The notes: a model not told the origin generated them from the letters alone. DNA of 64,000 nt from Streptomyces sp. ISL-100 (GCF_018614615.1 NZ_JAGGOK010000076.1:44529-108528), one strand, 5' to 3'; positions 18,175-27,418 are shown, numbered from the stretch's first letter. Program-made: numbers and translations.

Positions 18175-18586
18175 CTAGCCGCCGCTCTCGCTGCAGTCGC
18201 TGCCGCTGCGGCACGGCGGTTGTTCCCACACGTGGTCCGGCCGCGCGGGGGGGTGGCGCGGTGCGGTGCTCGTACGCGAACGCGCCCAGGACGCCCACGG
18301 CGAGTACCGCGGCTGCCAGTGCCTGTGTCCAGGTGGTCACCCACATCCTGGCGCGGCCGCAGAAGATGGCAACGACGAGCGCGACGGCCCCCGCGGCGCC
18401 GGCGCAGATCATCATCTGCGCCTCGTAGGACAGTCCATCCGGCTCGCGGCCGCTCTTGTTGTCGGCCCATGCGTTGATGCCGACGACGAACCACACGCCG
18501 ACCACCACCGTTGCCTCGACGAGGAGCGCGAGGAGCGCTGCCAGGATGTCGGCGGCAAGGCTGGGACCACTGCGAGCGTTACTCAT
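18175..18586 (-). CDS. Small membrane protein, frame broken at a C7 tract near its end
   Basis: ATG at 18586 gives M-S-N-A-R-S-G-P-S-L. Three hydrophobic helices follow (ILAALLALLVEATVVVGVWF, MMICAGAAGAVALVVAIF, WTQALAAAVLAVGVLGAFAY). After EHRTAPPP the coding strand has seven Cs (18247-18253). Read as it stands the frame runs far on across the SulP gene with no sensible product. With six Cs it reads DHVWEQPPCRSGSDC and stops at TAG 18175, a compact 136-residue protein with two Cys. So either the assembly has one extra C or this tract is a slippage site. Layout resembles short Streptomyces proteins of the DUF6234 kind, tentatively. Function unknown. Confidence 0.55.
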
Positions 18587-18690
18587 GCCTGCAGACTGGC
18601 GCCGGCGCGCGCGGAGCGCATGAGTGCGGGTACTCAGATGGCGAAGATCGCGAGATCCGCTGCCCCGCAGGAGCGTGCCCCCGGCCACTG

Positions 18691-20472
18691 CTAGCCGTGC
18701 CAGGAGCGCCAGAGCGCCGCGTACGCGCCGTCCGCTGCCACCAGTTCGTCGTGGCTGCCCAGTTCGCTGATCCGGCCCTCCTCGACCACCGCGATCACGT
18801 CCGCGTCGTGCGCGGTGTGCAGCCGGTGGGCGATCGCCACGACCGTACGGCCGTCGAGGACGCGGGCCAGTGAACGCTCCAGATGCCGCGCCGCCCGTGG
18901 GTCGAGCAGTGACGTCGCCTCGTCCAGCACCAGCGTGTGCGGGTCGGCGAGCACCAGCCTGGCCAGCGCGATCTGCTGCGCCTGTGCCGGAGTGAGGGCG
19001 TGGCCGCCGGAACCGACCTCGGTGTCGAGGTCATCGTCCAGCGCCCGCGCCCAGCCGTCCGCGTCGACCGCGCCGAGCGCCGCCCACAGCTCCGCGTCGT
19101 CCGCGCCCGTGCGGGCCAGCAGCAGGTTGTCGCGCAGGGAACCCACGAAGACGTGGTGCTCCTGGTTGACCAGTGCCACGTGCGCGCGCACCCGCTCGGC
19201 CGGCATCCGTGACAACTCCGCTCCGCCCAGGGTCACTTCGCCCGTACGCGGCGCGTAGATCCCGGCGAGCAGCCGGCCGAGGGTGGACTTCCCTGCGCCC
19301 GAAGGGCCGACCAGGGCCATCCGCGTTCCCGGCGCCACGTCCAGCGTCACCTTGTGCAGTACGTCGACGTCCGCCCGGTACCCGAAGTGCACCGCGTCGG
19401 CGCGCACCGCACGCCCGTCCGGCGCCATCTTCGTGTCACCCGCGTCCGGCTCGATCTCCCGTACGCCGACGAGCCGGGCCAGCGACACCTGCGCGACCTG
19501 AAGTTCGTCGTACCAGCGCAGGATGAGGTTGACCGGGTCGACCAGCATCTGCGCGAGCAGGGCGCCCGTCGTCAGCTGGCCGACGTTGATCCAGCCCTCC
19601 AGGACGAAGACGCCGCCGATCAGCACCACCGAGCACAGGATCGTCATGTGCGTGACGCTGATGACGGGGAAGAGCACGGTCCGCAGCCACAGTGTGTACC
19701 GCTCCCACGCCGTCCACTCCCTGACCCGCCGCTCCGACAGGGCCACCCGGCGCCCGCCGAGGCGGTGCGCCTCGATGGTCCGCCCGGCGTCCACGGTCTC
19801 GGCGAGCATCGCGGCGACCGCCGCGTACCCCGCCGCCTCTGAGCGGTACGCCGACGGCGCCCGTTTGAAGTACCAGCGGCACCCGATGACCAGCACCGGA
19901 ACGGCCACCAGCACCGCAAGCGCCAGCGGCGGCGCGGTGACGGTGAGGCCGCCGATCAGCAGCCCCGCCCACACCACACCGATGGCGAGCTGCGGCACGG
20001 CCTCGCGCATCGCGTTGGCCAGCCGGTCGATGTCGGTGGTGATGCGCGACAGCAGATCGCCGGTGCCCGCCCGCTCCAGCACGCCCGGCGGCAGACCGAC
20101 CGCCCGTACGAGGAAGTCCTCGCGCAGGTCGGCCAGCATCTCCTCGCCGAGCATCGCGGCCCGCAGCCGCATCTGGCCGGTGAAGAGTGTCTGGACGATC
20201 AGGGCGAGCGCGAAGATCGCCGCCGTACGCTCAAGGTGGAGCTCACGCGCCCCGTCCGCCAGATCCTCGACGAGCGAGCCCAGGAGGTAAGGGCCCGCCA
20301 TCGAGGCGATGACGGCGACCGCGTTGAACGACACGAGCACGGCGAACGCCCTGCGGTGCCGCCGCATCAGCTCGCCCACGTACGTCCGTACGGTCGCCGG
20401 ACTGCCGACAGGCAGGGTCGTCGCCGACTCCGGTGCCGCTGGGTCGTACGTCGGTGGCGCCACGCCCATCAT
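18691..20472 (-). CDS. ABC exporter half-transporter, active-ATPase subunit with degenerate signature
   Basis: 593 residues, start ATG overlapping the stop of the partner gene (ATGA). N-terminal exporter membrane domain (about 30-320), C-terminal ATPase. Walker A is intact (ALVGPSGAGKSTLGRLLAG), Walker B is LVLDEATS and the H-loop His is present (VVAIAHRLHTAHDADVIAVV). The signature is not LSGGQ but LTPAQAQQIALAR. The partner shows the opposite pattern, so together they form one consensus site (this Walker A with the partner's LSGGQ) and one degenerate site. That is the organisation of heterodimeric drug or lipid exporters. Substrate unknown. Confidence 0.9.
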   Translation of the reverse strand: MMGVAPPTYDPAAPESATTLPVGSPATVRTYVGELMRRHRRAFAVLVSFNAVAVIASMAGPYLLGSLVEDLADGARELHLERTAAIFALALIVQTLFTGQMRLRAAMLGEEMLADLREDFLVRAVGLPPGVLERAGTGDLLSRITTDIDRLANAMREAVPQLAIGVVWAGLLIGGLTVTAPPLALAVLVAVPVLVIGCRWYFKRAPSAYRSEAAGYAAVAAMLAETVDAGRTIEAHRLGGRRVALSERRVREWTAWERYTLWLRTVLFPVISVTHMTILCSVVLIGGVFVLEGWINVGQLTTGALLAQMLVDPVNLILRWYDELQVAQVSLARLVGVREIEPDAGDTKMAPDGRAVRADAVHFGYRADVDVLHKVTLDVAPGTRMALVGPSGAGKSTLGRLLAGIYAPRTGEVTLGGAELSRMPAERVRAHVALVNQEHHVFVGSLRDNLLLARTGADDAELWAALGAVDADGWARALDDDLDTEVGSGGHALTPAQAQQIALARLVLADPHTLVLDEATSLLDPRAARHLERSLARVLDGRTVVAIAHRLHTAHDADVIAVVEEGRISELGSHDELVAADGAYAALWRSWHG

Positions 20473-22334
20473 GCCGATTCCTCGATTTCTTCCAGTACGG
20501 GTACGTCGGCGTGTGCCATGGCCCGCGTGCTCGCGGCGCTCGCTGCGTCCACTGCGTCCTCGTCGGCTGACTCGCGCGTGACGACCGCGCGGTACCGCGT
20601 GTCGGTGTGCAGCAGTTCGCGGTGCACGCCCACCGCGGCGACCGCGCCCTCATGGACGAGCACCACCCGGTCGGCCTGGTCGAGCAGCAGCGGCGACGAC
20701 GCGAAGACGACGGTCGTACGCCCCGTCCGCAGCCGCTTCACGCCCGCCGCGACCCGCGCCTCGGTGTGCGAGTCGACGGCCGAGGTCGGCTCGTCCAGGA
20801 CAAGCACCTCGGGGTCGGTCACCAGCGAGCGCGCCAGCGCCAGGCGCTGACGCTGGCCGCCGGAGAGCGAACGCCCGCGCTCCGTGATCCGGGTGCGCAT
20901 CGGGTCGTCCGTGCTGTCCGTCGACGCCTGGGCGAGGGCGGCCAGTACGTCGTCGCAATGGGCCGCTTCCAGCGCGTCCGCCGCCGCCACGTTCCCCGAG
21001 GCCGGTACGTCGAGCAGTTCGCTGAGCGTGCCCGAGAGCAGCACCGGGTCCTTGTCCTGGACCAGGACCGCACCGCGCGCGGTGATCAGCGGCAGGTCGT
21101 CGAGCGCCACCCCGCCGAGCAGCGCCGAAGGCTGCGCCGCTTCGCCGGTGGTGGTGGCGGTGTCCGTGGTGGCGTGACCGCCGAGGCGCTCCGCGAGCAC
21201 GCCCGCCATGTCCGGGTCGCCGCACACGACGGCGGTGAACCGGCCGGCGGGAGCGAGCAGTCCGGTGGCCGGGTCGTACAGGTCACCGGCCGGGGGCTCC
21301 TCGGCGACGGAAGCCGCCGGGTCACCCGGCGCGTACGCCGTGCGCTCCAGCGCCAGCACCCGAGCGGTCCGCTTGGCCGACGGCCGCGAGAAGGAGTACG
21401 CCATGGCGATCTCCTCGAAGTGCCGGAGAGGATAGAGCAGCAGCGTCACCGCGCTGTAGACGGTGACCAGTTCGCCGACCGCGATCCGCCCGTCGAGGGT
21501 GAGCTTCGCGCCGTACACCACGACCGTGATGAGCAGCAGGCCCGGCAGCAGAACCTGGACGGCCGAGATCAGCGCCCACATGCGGGCGCTGCGCACGGCT
21601 GCCTTGCGTACCTCCTGCGAGGCGCTGCGGTAGCGGCCGAGGAACAAGTCCTCGCCGCCGATGCCGCGCAGTACGCGCAGGCCCGCGACGGTGTCGGACG
21701 CCAGCTCGGTGGCCTTGCCGGCCTTCTCACGCTGGGCATCGGCCCGCCGGGTCGCCTTCGGCAGCAAGGGCAGTACGGCCAGGGCCAGCACGGGCACGCC
21801 GATGGCCACGACGATGCCGAGCGCGGGCTGGTAGACCATCAGCCCCACGCACACGACCACAAGCGTGAGCGCGGCGGCGGCGAAGCGCGAGAGCGCCTCG
21901 ACGAACCAGCCGATCTTCTCGACGTCGCCGGTGGAGACCGCGACGACCTCGCCCGCCGCGACCCTGCGAGTCAGCGCGGACCCCAGCTCCGCCGTCTTGC
22001 GGGCCAGCAACTGCTGCACGCGTGCGGCAGCGGTGATCCAGTTGGTGACGGCGGTCCTGTGCAGCATGGTGTCGCCGAGGGCGACGGCCACACCCAGCAG
22101 GGCGATCAGCCCGGCGGCCACTGCCAGCCGGCTGCCGGATCTGTCGACCACGGCCTGTACGGCGAGCCCCACGCCCAGCGGCAGACCGGCGACACCGCAC
22201 TGGTGCAACAGGCCCCAGGAGAGCGACTTCAGCTGCCCGCCGAGCTGGTTCCGCCCGAGCCAGTAGAGGAATCGGGGACCGGACCGGACGTCGGGGACGC
22301 CCGGATCGGGATACGGAAGATCGCGAATCTGCAT
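20469..22334 (-). CDS. ABC exporter half-transporter, subunit with degenerate Walker A
   Basis: 621 residues from the ATG giving M-Q-I-R-D-L-P-Y-P-D; earlier in-frame ATGs lie in the divergent promoter region and lack a ribosome-binding site. Exporter membrane domain about 45-330. In the ATPase part Walker A is lost: the equivalent region reads FTAVVCGDPDMAGVLAERLG with no GK(S/T). The signature is perfect (RSLSGGQRQRLALARSL), Walker B is LVLDEPTSAVD, and the H-loop His is replaced (VVFASSPLLLDQADRVVLV). It cannot hydrolyse ATP alone and must pair with the 593-residue subunit. The 177-bp region before it is shared with the divergent amidase gene. Confidence 0.88.
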   Translation of the reverse strand: MQIRDLPYPDPGVPDVRSGPRFLYWLGRNQLGGQLKSLSWGLLHQCGVAGLPLGVGLAVQAVVDRSGSRLAVAAGLIALLGVAVALGDTMLHRTAVTNWITAAARVQQLLARKTAELGSALTRRVAAGEVVAVSTGDVEKIGWFVEALSRFAAAALTLVVVCVGLMVYQPALGIVVAIGVPVLALAVLPLLPKATRRADAQREKAGKATELASDTVAGLRVLRGIGGEDLFLGRYRSASQEVRKAAVRSARMWALISAVQVLLPGLLLITVVVYGAKLTLDGRIAVGELVTVYSAVTLLLYPLRHFEEIAMAYSFSRPSAKRTARVLALERTAYAPGDPAASVAEEPPAGDLYDPATGLLAPAGRFTAVVCGDPDMAGVLAERLGGHATTDTATTTGEAAQPSALLGGVALDDLPLITARGAVLVQDKDPVLLSGTLSELLDVPASGNVAAADALEAAHCDDVLAALAQASTDSTDDPMRTRITERGRSLSGGQRQRLALARSLVTDPEVLVLDEPTSAVDSHTEARVAAGVKRLRTGRTTVVFASSPLLLDQADRVVLVHEGAVAAVGVHRELLHTDTRYRAVVTRESADEDAVDAASAASTRAMAHADVPVLEEIEESA

Positions 22335-22510
22335 GACGTCCCACGGCTCGGTGTGCTGGCTTGTCCTGGCTTGTACTGGCGAAACCGTGCAAGGTTCGCG
22401 TTTTTCCACCTGAATTCGCAATCGATTTATGGGCGCCGGGACACAGAACGCGCCAAGATCCAACATCTCGCTCTGGCGCTCCCCGCCGTCCCACGCTTCA
22501 CTCCTGACGC

Positions 22511-24130
22511 ATGAGACGACCAAAAGTCATGTGCATGCTCGCCACCCTGGCCCTGGCCGCCGGATCGGTGTTCGGGGCAGGCCAGGCCGGAGCGGCCACC
22601 GCCGCAGCTGAGCCGCCCGCCGAATTCGGCCGCGACTGGCACGATCCCGTCACCGCGGCGCCGCCCGTCGAGACACCCGGCACCCGGTCCTGCCAAGTCA
22701 CCGTCGCACAGGCCCAGTTCCGCGACTTCACGCCGTACCGGGGCGGGTACTCGCCCCCGAAGGACTGCGGCGACCGCTGGAGCAAGGTGGTGCTCCGCCT
22801 CGAAGGCAAGGTCGCGGGACGGCAGTACGACCGCCTCGGCTACCTGCACATCGGCGGGGTCGAGGTACTGCGCACCTCCACCCCGCAGCCCTCTCCCGAA
22901 GGCATCACCTGGTCCGTGGAGAAGGACGTCACCCGCTACAGCGACACCCTGCGCCGCGAACAGCCCGTCGAGATGCTCATCGGCAATGTCGTCAACGAGA
23001 CGTACACCGGGATCATCGACGTCAAGGCGACCCTGACGTTCTACGCCGCCGAAGGCCGCACCAAGCCGGCCACCCACACCCCGGACCGCGTCCTCACCCT
23101 CGACGGCGGGGACTCCCTCACCACCCCGCGCAACTCCGAACGCATCCTCGCCGAGGTGTACGCGACGGGCTCGGGCGGCGGCTGCGAGGAGTACTGGTAC
23201 CTGTCCGTCCCCGAGGAGGCGCCGTACTCCTGCAAGACGCCGGACGGCCCCTACCGGGAAGTGCAGATCAAGGTCGACGGACAACTCGCGGGAATCGCCG
23301 CGCCGTTCCCGACGGTCTGGACGGGCGGCTGGTCCAACCCCTTCCTCTGGTACGTGATCCCCGGCCCGCGCGCCTTCGACATCAAGCCCATCCAGTACGA
23401 CCTGACGCCCTTCGCGGGCAGGCTCAACGACGGTCGCCCGCACCGCGTGGAGGTCTCGGTCGTCGGTGTTCCCGAGGGGCAGACCGGCTGGAGCACGCCC
23501 GTCAATGTGCTGGTGTGGCAGGACAAGGGGAGTGAGGTGGTCACGGGCGCGCTGACCCGGCACGACAATGGCGCTCCGGCCAACTCCTCGACGTACACGC
23601 CGGGTTCGCAGCACCGTTTCGACGCCAAGGGCGGTCACCGGCTCACCGTCTCCGGCCATGTGAACACCTCGCACGGGCGCGTCGTCACCACCGTCGACCG
23701 GACGCTCGCCAACACCTCCGTCCACCGCTGGACCGACGGCGAGAGTCTGGACGCCCTCAAGGGCACGTGGACGGACAACGAGACCGTCACGGTCGACGGC
23801 CGCGGCCCGGCCACTGCCGTGCGCGCCCACCGGACGTACACGATGGACGGCACGACGACGCTCGGCGCGGGCGACCGGCTGCGCACCGTGCTCGCGCTCG
23901 GCGACCGCGCCGACACCTCTACGGAGCGCGGCGGGAAACGGGTGTCCTGGTCGCGGTTCGACGACGCGTACGAGGGCGACGCGACGTATACCGCGAACGT
24001 CCCGCGCGACCAGCGGCACGCGGTCGGCACGTCGAGCGAGCGCTACCGGCTGTACGGGACGGCGGGCTGCTACGACCGGAGCCTGAAGACGGCCCAGGGG
24101 ACGGTGACGGAGGACCGGCTGCGCTGCTGA
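22511..24130 (+). CDS. Secreted peptide-N4-asparagine amidase A (PNGase A-like)
   Basis: 539 residues. A Sec signal peptide occupies about residues 1-29 (MRRPKVMCMLATLALAAGSV, then a G-A-G-Q-A-G-A-A cleavage area). The mature part matches the PNGase A family, which releases N-glycans from glycoprotein asparagines and is best known from plants and fungi: CGDRWSKVVLRLEGKVAG, RQYDRLGYLHIGGVEVLRTS, GIIDVKATLTFY, TGGWSNPFLWYVIPGPRAFD and RVEVSVVGVPEGQTGWST. Six or more Cys suggest disulfides. Probably scavenges glycans from decaying plant or fungal material. Divergent from the ABC exporter pair and followed by a terminator hairpin. Confidence 0.82.
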   Translation: MRRPKVMCMLATLALAAGSVFGAGQAGAATAAAEPPAEFGRDWHDPVTAAPPVETPGTRSCQVTVAQAQFRDFTPYRGGYSPPKDCGDRWSKVVLRLEGKVAGRQYDRLGYLHIGGVEVLRTSTPQPSPEGITWSVEKDVTRYSDTLRREQPVEMLIGNVVNETYTGIIDVKATLTFYAAEGRTKPATHTPDRVLTLDGGDSLTTPRNSERILAEVYATGSGGGCEEYWYLSVPEEAPYSCKTPDGPYREVQIKVDGQLAGIAAPFPTVWTGGWSNPFLWYVIPGPRAFDIKPIQYDLTPFAGRLNDGRPHRVEVSVVGVPEGQTGWSTPVNVLVWQDKGSEVVTGALTRHDNGAPANSSTYTPGSQHRFDAKGGHRLTVSGHVNTSHGRVVTTVDRTLANTSVHRWTDGESLDALKGTWTDNETVTVDGRGPATAVRAHRTYTMDGTTTLGAGDRLRTVLALGDRADTSTERGGKRVSWSRFDDAYEGDATYTANVPRDQRHAVGTSSERYRLYGTAGCYDRSLKTAQGTVTEDRLRC

Positions 24131-24136
24131 CCGTGG

Positions 24137-24161
24137 TGCCCGGTCGGTACGCGGCCGGGCA
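24137..24161 (+). terminator. Hairpin after the amidase gene
   Basis: A 7-bp inverted repeat TGCCCGG / CCGGGCA with an 11-nt loop starts 7 bp past the amidase stop and 90 bp before the cholesterol oxidase start. No T-run. Confidence 0.5.
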
Positions 24162-24250
24162 TCCGCCAGATTACTTGCAGGTATGTAGTGACTTCACACG
24201 CCAGCAGCAGTAGAACCTGTTCCCATTCACCTTGGAGTGAGGAACGTCAC

Positions 24251-25873
24251 ATGAGGCCGACCGGCGTCTCGCGTCGTGGGTTCATCGCTGGAACTGGTTC
24301 TATTCTGGGCGGCGTTGCCCTCGCGGGCCACGCCGCCCCCGCCCGGGCGAAGGCCGCCGCCGCGGCCGCTCCGATCACCACCGGGGCTCACGTCCCGGTG
24401 CTGGTGATCGGTACCGGATACGGCGGCTCCGTCGCCGCTCTGCGTCTCGCCCAGGCGGGCGTCGACGTCCACATGATCGAGATGGGCATGTCCTGGGACA
24501 CCTCCGGTCCGGACGGCAAGATCTTCGCCAACACGACCAGGCCGGACTATCGGTCGTTCTGGCTCCGCACCAAGACCAAGCAGCCCCTCAGCAACTTCCT
24601 CGGCTTCCCGCTCGACAAGGACGTCCCCCGCCACACCGGCATCCTGGACGCCGAGGACTTCAGCGGCATCACGGTCTATCAGGGCCGCGGTGTCGGCGGC
24701 GGGTCGCTGGTCAACGGCGGCATGGCGGTCACGCCCAGACGTGAGAACTTCGGCGCCGTCCTCCCGACGGTCAACGCCGCCGAGATGTACGACGTCTACT
24801 ACCCACGCGCCAACGCCGGGCTCGGGGTCGGTCACGTCGACCCCGCCTGGTGGGAGAGCGCCGCGTGCTACCAGTACGCGAGGGTCGGCCGTAAGCACGC
24901 CCAGCGTTCCGGTTTCCCCTTCGTCTTCGTGCCCAACGTGTACGACTGGGAGTACATGAAGCAGGAGGCGGCCGGAGGCGTCCCCAAGTCGGCGCTGGAG
25001 GGGGAGGCCCTCTACGGCAACAACCACGGCAAGAAGTCGCTGCTCCAGACCTACCTTGCCCGCGCCACGGCGACCGGCAAGGTCACCATCTCGCCGCTGC
25101 ACAAGGTCACGTCGGTCGCTCCCGCGGCGTCCGGTGGCGGCTACACGGTCGTCATCGACCAGGTCAACACCGGCGGCGCCACCACGGCCACCAAGAGCGT
25201 GAGCGCGGACAAGGTCTTCTTCGCGGCGGGCAGTGTCGGCACCAGCAAGCTGCTGATCAAGCTCAAGGCGACCGGCGCGCTGCCCGGCCTGAACGACGAG
25301 ACCGGCAAGGGCTGGGGCGACAACGGCAACGTCATGTGCGGCCGCGCCAACCACATGTGGGACGCGACCGGCAGGCTCCAGTCGTCCATGCCCACGGCCG
25401 GCATCGACAACTGGGCCGCCGGCGGCGCGTTCGCCGAGGTCGCGCCGCTGCCGACCGGGATCGAGACGTACGCCTCGTTCTATCTGTCGATCACCAAGAA
25501 CCCGCACCGCGCCGAGTTCTCCTGGAACGCCGCGACCCAGAGGGCCGACCTGAACTGGCAGACCGCCTGGAAGCAGCCGTCCATCGACGCCGCCAGGACG
25601 ATCTTCGACAAGATCAACGCGAAGGAGGGGACGATCTACCGGACCGACCTTTTCGGTTCGTACAAGATCTGGGGCGATCACCTCACGTACCACCCGCTCG
25701 GCGGCGCTGTCCTGAACAAGGCCACCGACAACTACGGCCGCCTGCACGGCCACCCAGGCCTGTACGTCATCGACGGCTCGCTGATCCCCGGCAACGCCAG
25801 TGTCAACCCGTTCGTCACCATCACGGCGCTCGCCGAACGCAACATCGAAAGGATCATCGCTACCGATCTGTAG
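24251..25873 (+). CDS. choA: Cholesterol oxidase, Tat-exported (GMC family)
   Basis: 540 residues. I use the ATG at 24251 because GAGTGAGGAA precedes it and it opens a Tat signal (VSRRGFIAGTGSILGGVAL); the upstream start in the same frame has no site. FAD-binding GTGYGGSVAALRLAQAG and the GVGGGSLVNGGMAVTP block are near identical to Streptomyces cholesterol oxidase. The active-site residues of that enzyme are all present: Glu in FAEVAPLPTG, His in TYHPLGGAVL, Asn in SVNPFVTITALAE. Oxidises the 3-beta-OH of cholesterol with O2 and isomerises to cholest-4-en-3-one. The stop overlaps the end of the convergent CMD gene by 14 bp. No partner P450 is next to it. Confidence 0.94.
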   Translation: MRPTGVSRRGFIAGTGSILGGVALAGHAAPARAKAAAAAAPITTGAHVPVLVIGTGYGGSVAALRLAQAGVDVHMIEMGMSWDTSGPDGKIFANTTRPDYRSFWLRTKTKQPLSNFLGFPLDKDVPRHTGILDAEDFSGITVYQGRGVGGGSLVNGGMAVTPRRENFGAVLPTVNAAEMYDVYYPRANAGLGVGHVDPAWWESAACYQYARVGRKHAQRSGFPFVFVPNVYDWEYMKQEAAGGVPKSALEGEALYGNNHGKKSLLQTYLARATATGKVTISPLHKVTSVAPAASGGGYTVVIDQVNTGGATTATKSVSADKVFFAAGSVGTSKLLIKLKATGALPGLNDETGKGWGDNGNVMCGRANHMWDATGRLQSSMPTAGIDNWAAGGAFAEVAPLPTGIETYASFYLSITKNPHRAEFSWNAATQRADLNWQTAWKQPSIDAARTIFDKINAKEGTIYRTDLFGSYKIWGDHLTYHPLGGAVLNKATDNYGRLHGHPGLYVIDGSLIPGNASVNPFVTITALAERNIERIIATDL

Positions 25874-26342
25874 CGATCACGCACACGGTGTCGAGGCCCA
25901 GCACGTGGTTGAGCCGGCCGAACGCGAGCCAGGAGCCGATGCTCATGCTCAGCTCCACGATCTCGCGCTGGCTGTAGTACGCCGTCATCCGCGTCCAGAA
26001 CTCGTCGTCGAGGCCGTGGTGATCCAGGGCGTACCGCTCGGCGTACTCGGCGGCCAGGCGGGTGCGGTCGTCGAAGGCGTCGGTGGTGCGCCACCGCGTC
26101 ACCGCGTCGGCGAACTCCTCCTCGACCTTCTGCCCGTCCCGTTCAGTCCGCCAGTCGAGGCAGAAGGCGCATCCGTTGAGCTGCGCGATCCGCAGGCGGG
26201 CGGCCTCGAACTCGCGCAGTCCCAGGGTCGTGTGGGCGTACACCGCGAGGGAGAAGTTGGAGGCGGCGGTCCCGATGCCGGGGACCATCTCGCCCCACAC
26301 GTACTCGATCGCGTTCTTGCCCTCGGGTATGTCGATGTTCAT
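25860..26342 (-). CDS. AhpD-like/carboxymuconolactone decarboxylase family protein
   Basis: 160 residues from ATG 26342 (M-N-I-D-I-P-E-G-K-N), four-base overlap with the stop of the oxidoreductase gene upstream. Core AhpD motif is present: RIAQLNGCAFCLDWRTE, with a CxxC variant C-A-F-C plus the downstream His region (ERYALDHHGLDD). Such small all-helical proteins are peroxidase-like or of unknown reductase function. The C-terminal part (AYYSQREIVELSMSIGSWLAFGRLNHVLG) is usual for the CMD family. Coupled with the DapB-like enzyme, suggesting joint action in a catabolic or detoxifying step; substrate unknown. Confidence 0.85.
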   Translation of the reverse strand: MNIDIPEGKNAIEYVWGEMVPGIGTAASNFSLAVYAHTTLGLREFEAARLRIAQLNGCAFCLDWRTERDGQKVEEEFADAVTRWRTTDAFDDRTRLAAEYAERYALDHHGLDDEFWTRMTAYYSQREIVELSMSIGSWLAFGRLNHVLGLDTVCVIATDR

Positions 26343-27418
26343 CGCCGGCTCCTTCCGAGCTTGCCGACGGCGGGGCGCAGGGGGACGTCGAGCGCGTCGT
26401 AGAGTCCGGGCTTCGCGTCCACGAGCCAGTCGATGGCGCTCACCAGCCGGCCTACCGCGGTGGCGTTCCCGCCCGCCGACCGGTTCTCGCCCTCGTCGGT
26501 GGCTTCGACCGTGACCTCGATGCGCGGGCGGCCCTCGATGATCACCCGGTGTTCGCCGGCGCCATCGGGCGGCGACGGCCAATCGGGTGCGCAGGACGGG
26601 TGGATGCGGGTGACGTGCTCGATGACGATGCGGGGTTCGCCCGCGACAATGCCCTGCACCTCGAACCGCACGGCGCCTTGGGTGCCGGCCTCGAACTCGC
26701 CCATGGTTCGCGTGGTCACTGTCGTGTCGAGCGGGCGCCGGGCCACGGTCTCGCGGATCTCGTCGAGTTCGACGCCGAGCCCCCTGGCCATCAGCCGGAT
26801 CTGCCCGCCCCACACCATCGTCGGGACCGACGGTGCGAGCATCAGCGGCTCGTAGTCCATCGGCCGGCCCATGCCGACCAGATCGCGGACCGAGTCGGGC
26901 TGGTCGTAGGTGGAGTAGTCGAAGATCTCCTGGCAGCGGATCACGTCCACGGTGGTGGCGAGTCCGCTGATCAGCAGGGGCAGTACGTCGTTGCCCCAGC
27001 CGGGGTCGACACCGGAGACGAACAGCGAGCCGCCGCTGTCCGCGACGGCGGCCAGCACGGGCTCGCGCAGCTCGGGTGGGGCGGTCAGTTGGTCGTAGAG
27101 CGCGTACATCGCGGGGGTGACGACCACGGCTCCGGCGTGGATCGCCTTGACGATGTCGGCGAGGGCCTCGTCGGGGCGCAGGTCGCCTGACGCCGCGTAC
27201 ACGACGGCGTCCGGGCGGGTCGCGAGTACCGCGTCGATGTCGTCGGTCGCCGCTACCCCCAGCGCGCGGCCGAGCCCGCCGAGATCGCCCGCGTCGCGGC
27301 CGACCTTGTCGGGGTTGTGGACGACAACGGCCGCGAGTTCCAGCGCCGGGTGGGCGTCGACGGCACGGACAGCCGCGCGGCCTACGTTGCCGGTACCCCA
27401 TACCACCGTGGAAATCAT
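26339..27418 (-). CDS. DapB-like NAD(P)H-dependent oxidoreductase
   Basis: 359 residues, start ATG 27418. N-terminal Rossmann fold STVVWGTGNVGRAAVRAVDAHP and the DapB-type continuation AVVVHNPDKVGRDAGDL. Middle: GVDPGWGNDVLPLLISGL and the STYDQPDSVRDLVGMGRPMD stretch, both typical of the broad family annotated as dihydrodipicolinate-reductase-like or 2,4-diaminopentanoate-dehydrogenase-like. It is much longer than true DapB (about 250) and lysine synthesis is unlikely. Translationally coupled to the CMD gene. The gene lies 87 bp downstream of the D-lactate-dehydrogenase-type gene, on the same strand. Confidence 0.78.
   Translation of the reverse strand: MISTVVWGTGNVGRAAVRAVDAHPALELAAVVVHNPDKVGRDAGDLGGLGRALGVAATDDIDAVLATRPDAVVYAASGDLRPDEALADIVKAIHAGAVVVTPAMYALYDQLTAPPELREPVLAAVADSGGSLFVSGVDPGWGNDVLPLLISGLATTVDVIRCQEIFDYSTYDQPDSVRDLVGMGRPMDYEPLMLAPSVPTMVWGGQIRLMARGLGVELDEIRETVARRPLDTTVTTRTMGEFEAGTQGAVRFEVQGIVAGEPRIVIEHVTRIHPSCAPDWPSPPDGAGEHRVIIEGRPRIEVTVEATDEGENRSAGGNATAVGRLVSAIDWLVDAKPGLYDALDVPLRPAVGKLGRSRR

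Noticed and set aside
16361..18688. 775-codon minus-strand open frame across the SulP gene
   Set aside because: High G+C shadow frame. Only its first 100 or so codons, the small membrane protein, make sense; the rest is antisense to SulP and carbonic anhydrase and is joined only because of the C7 tract.
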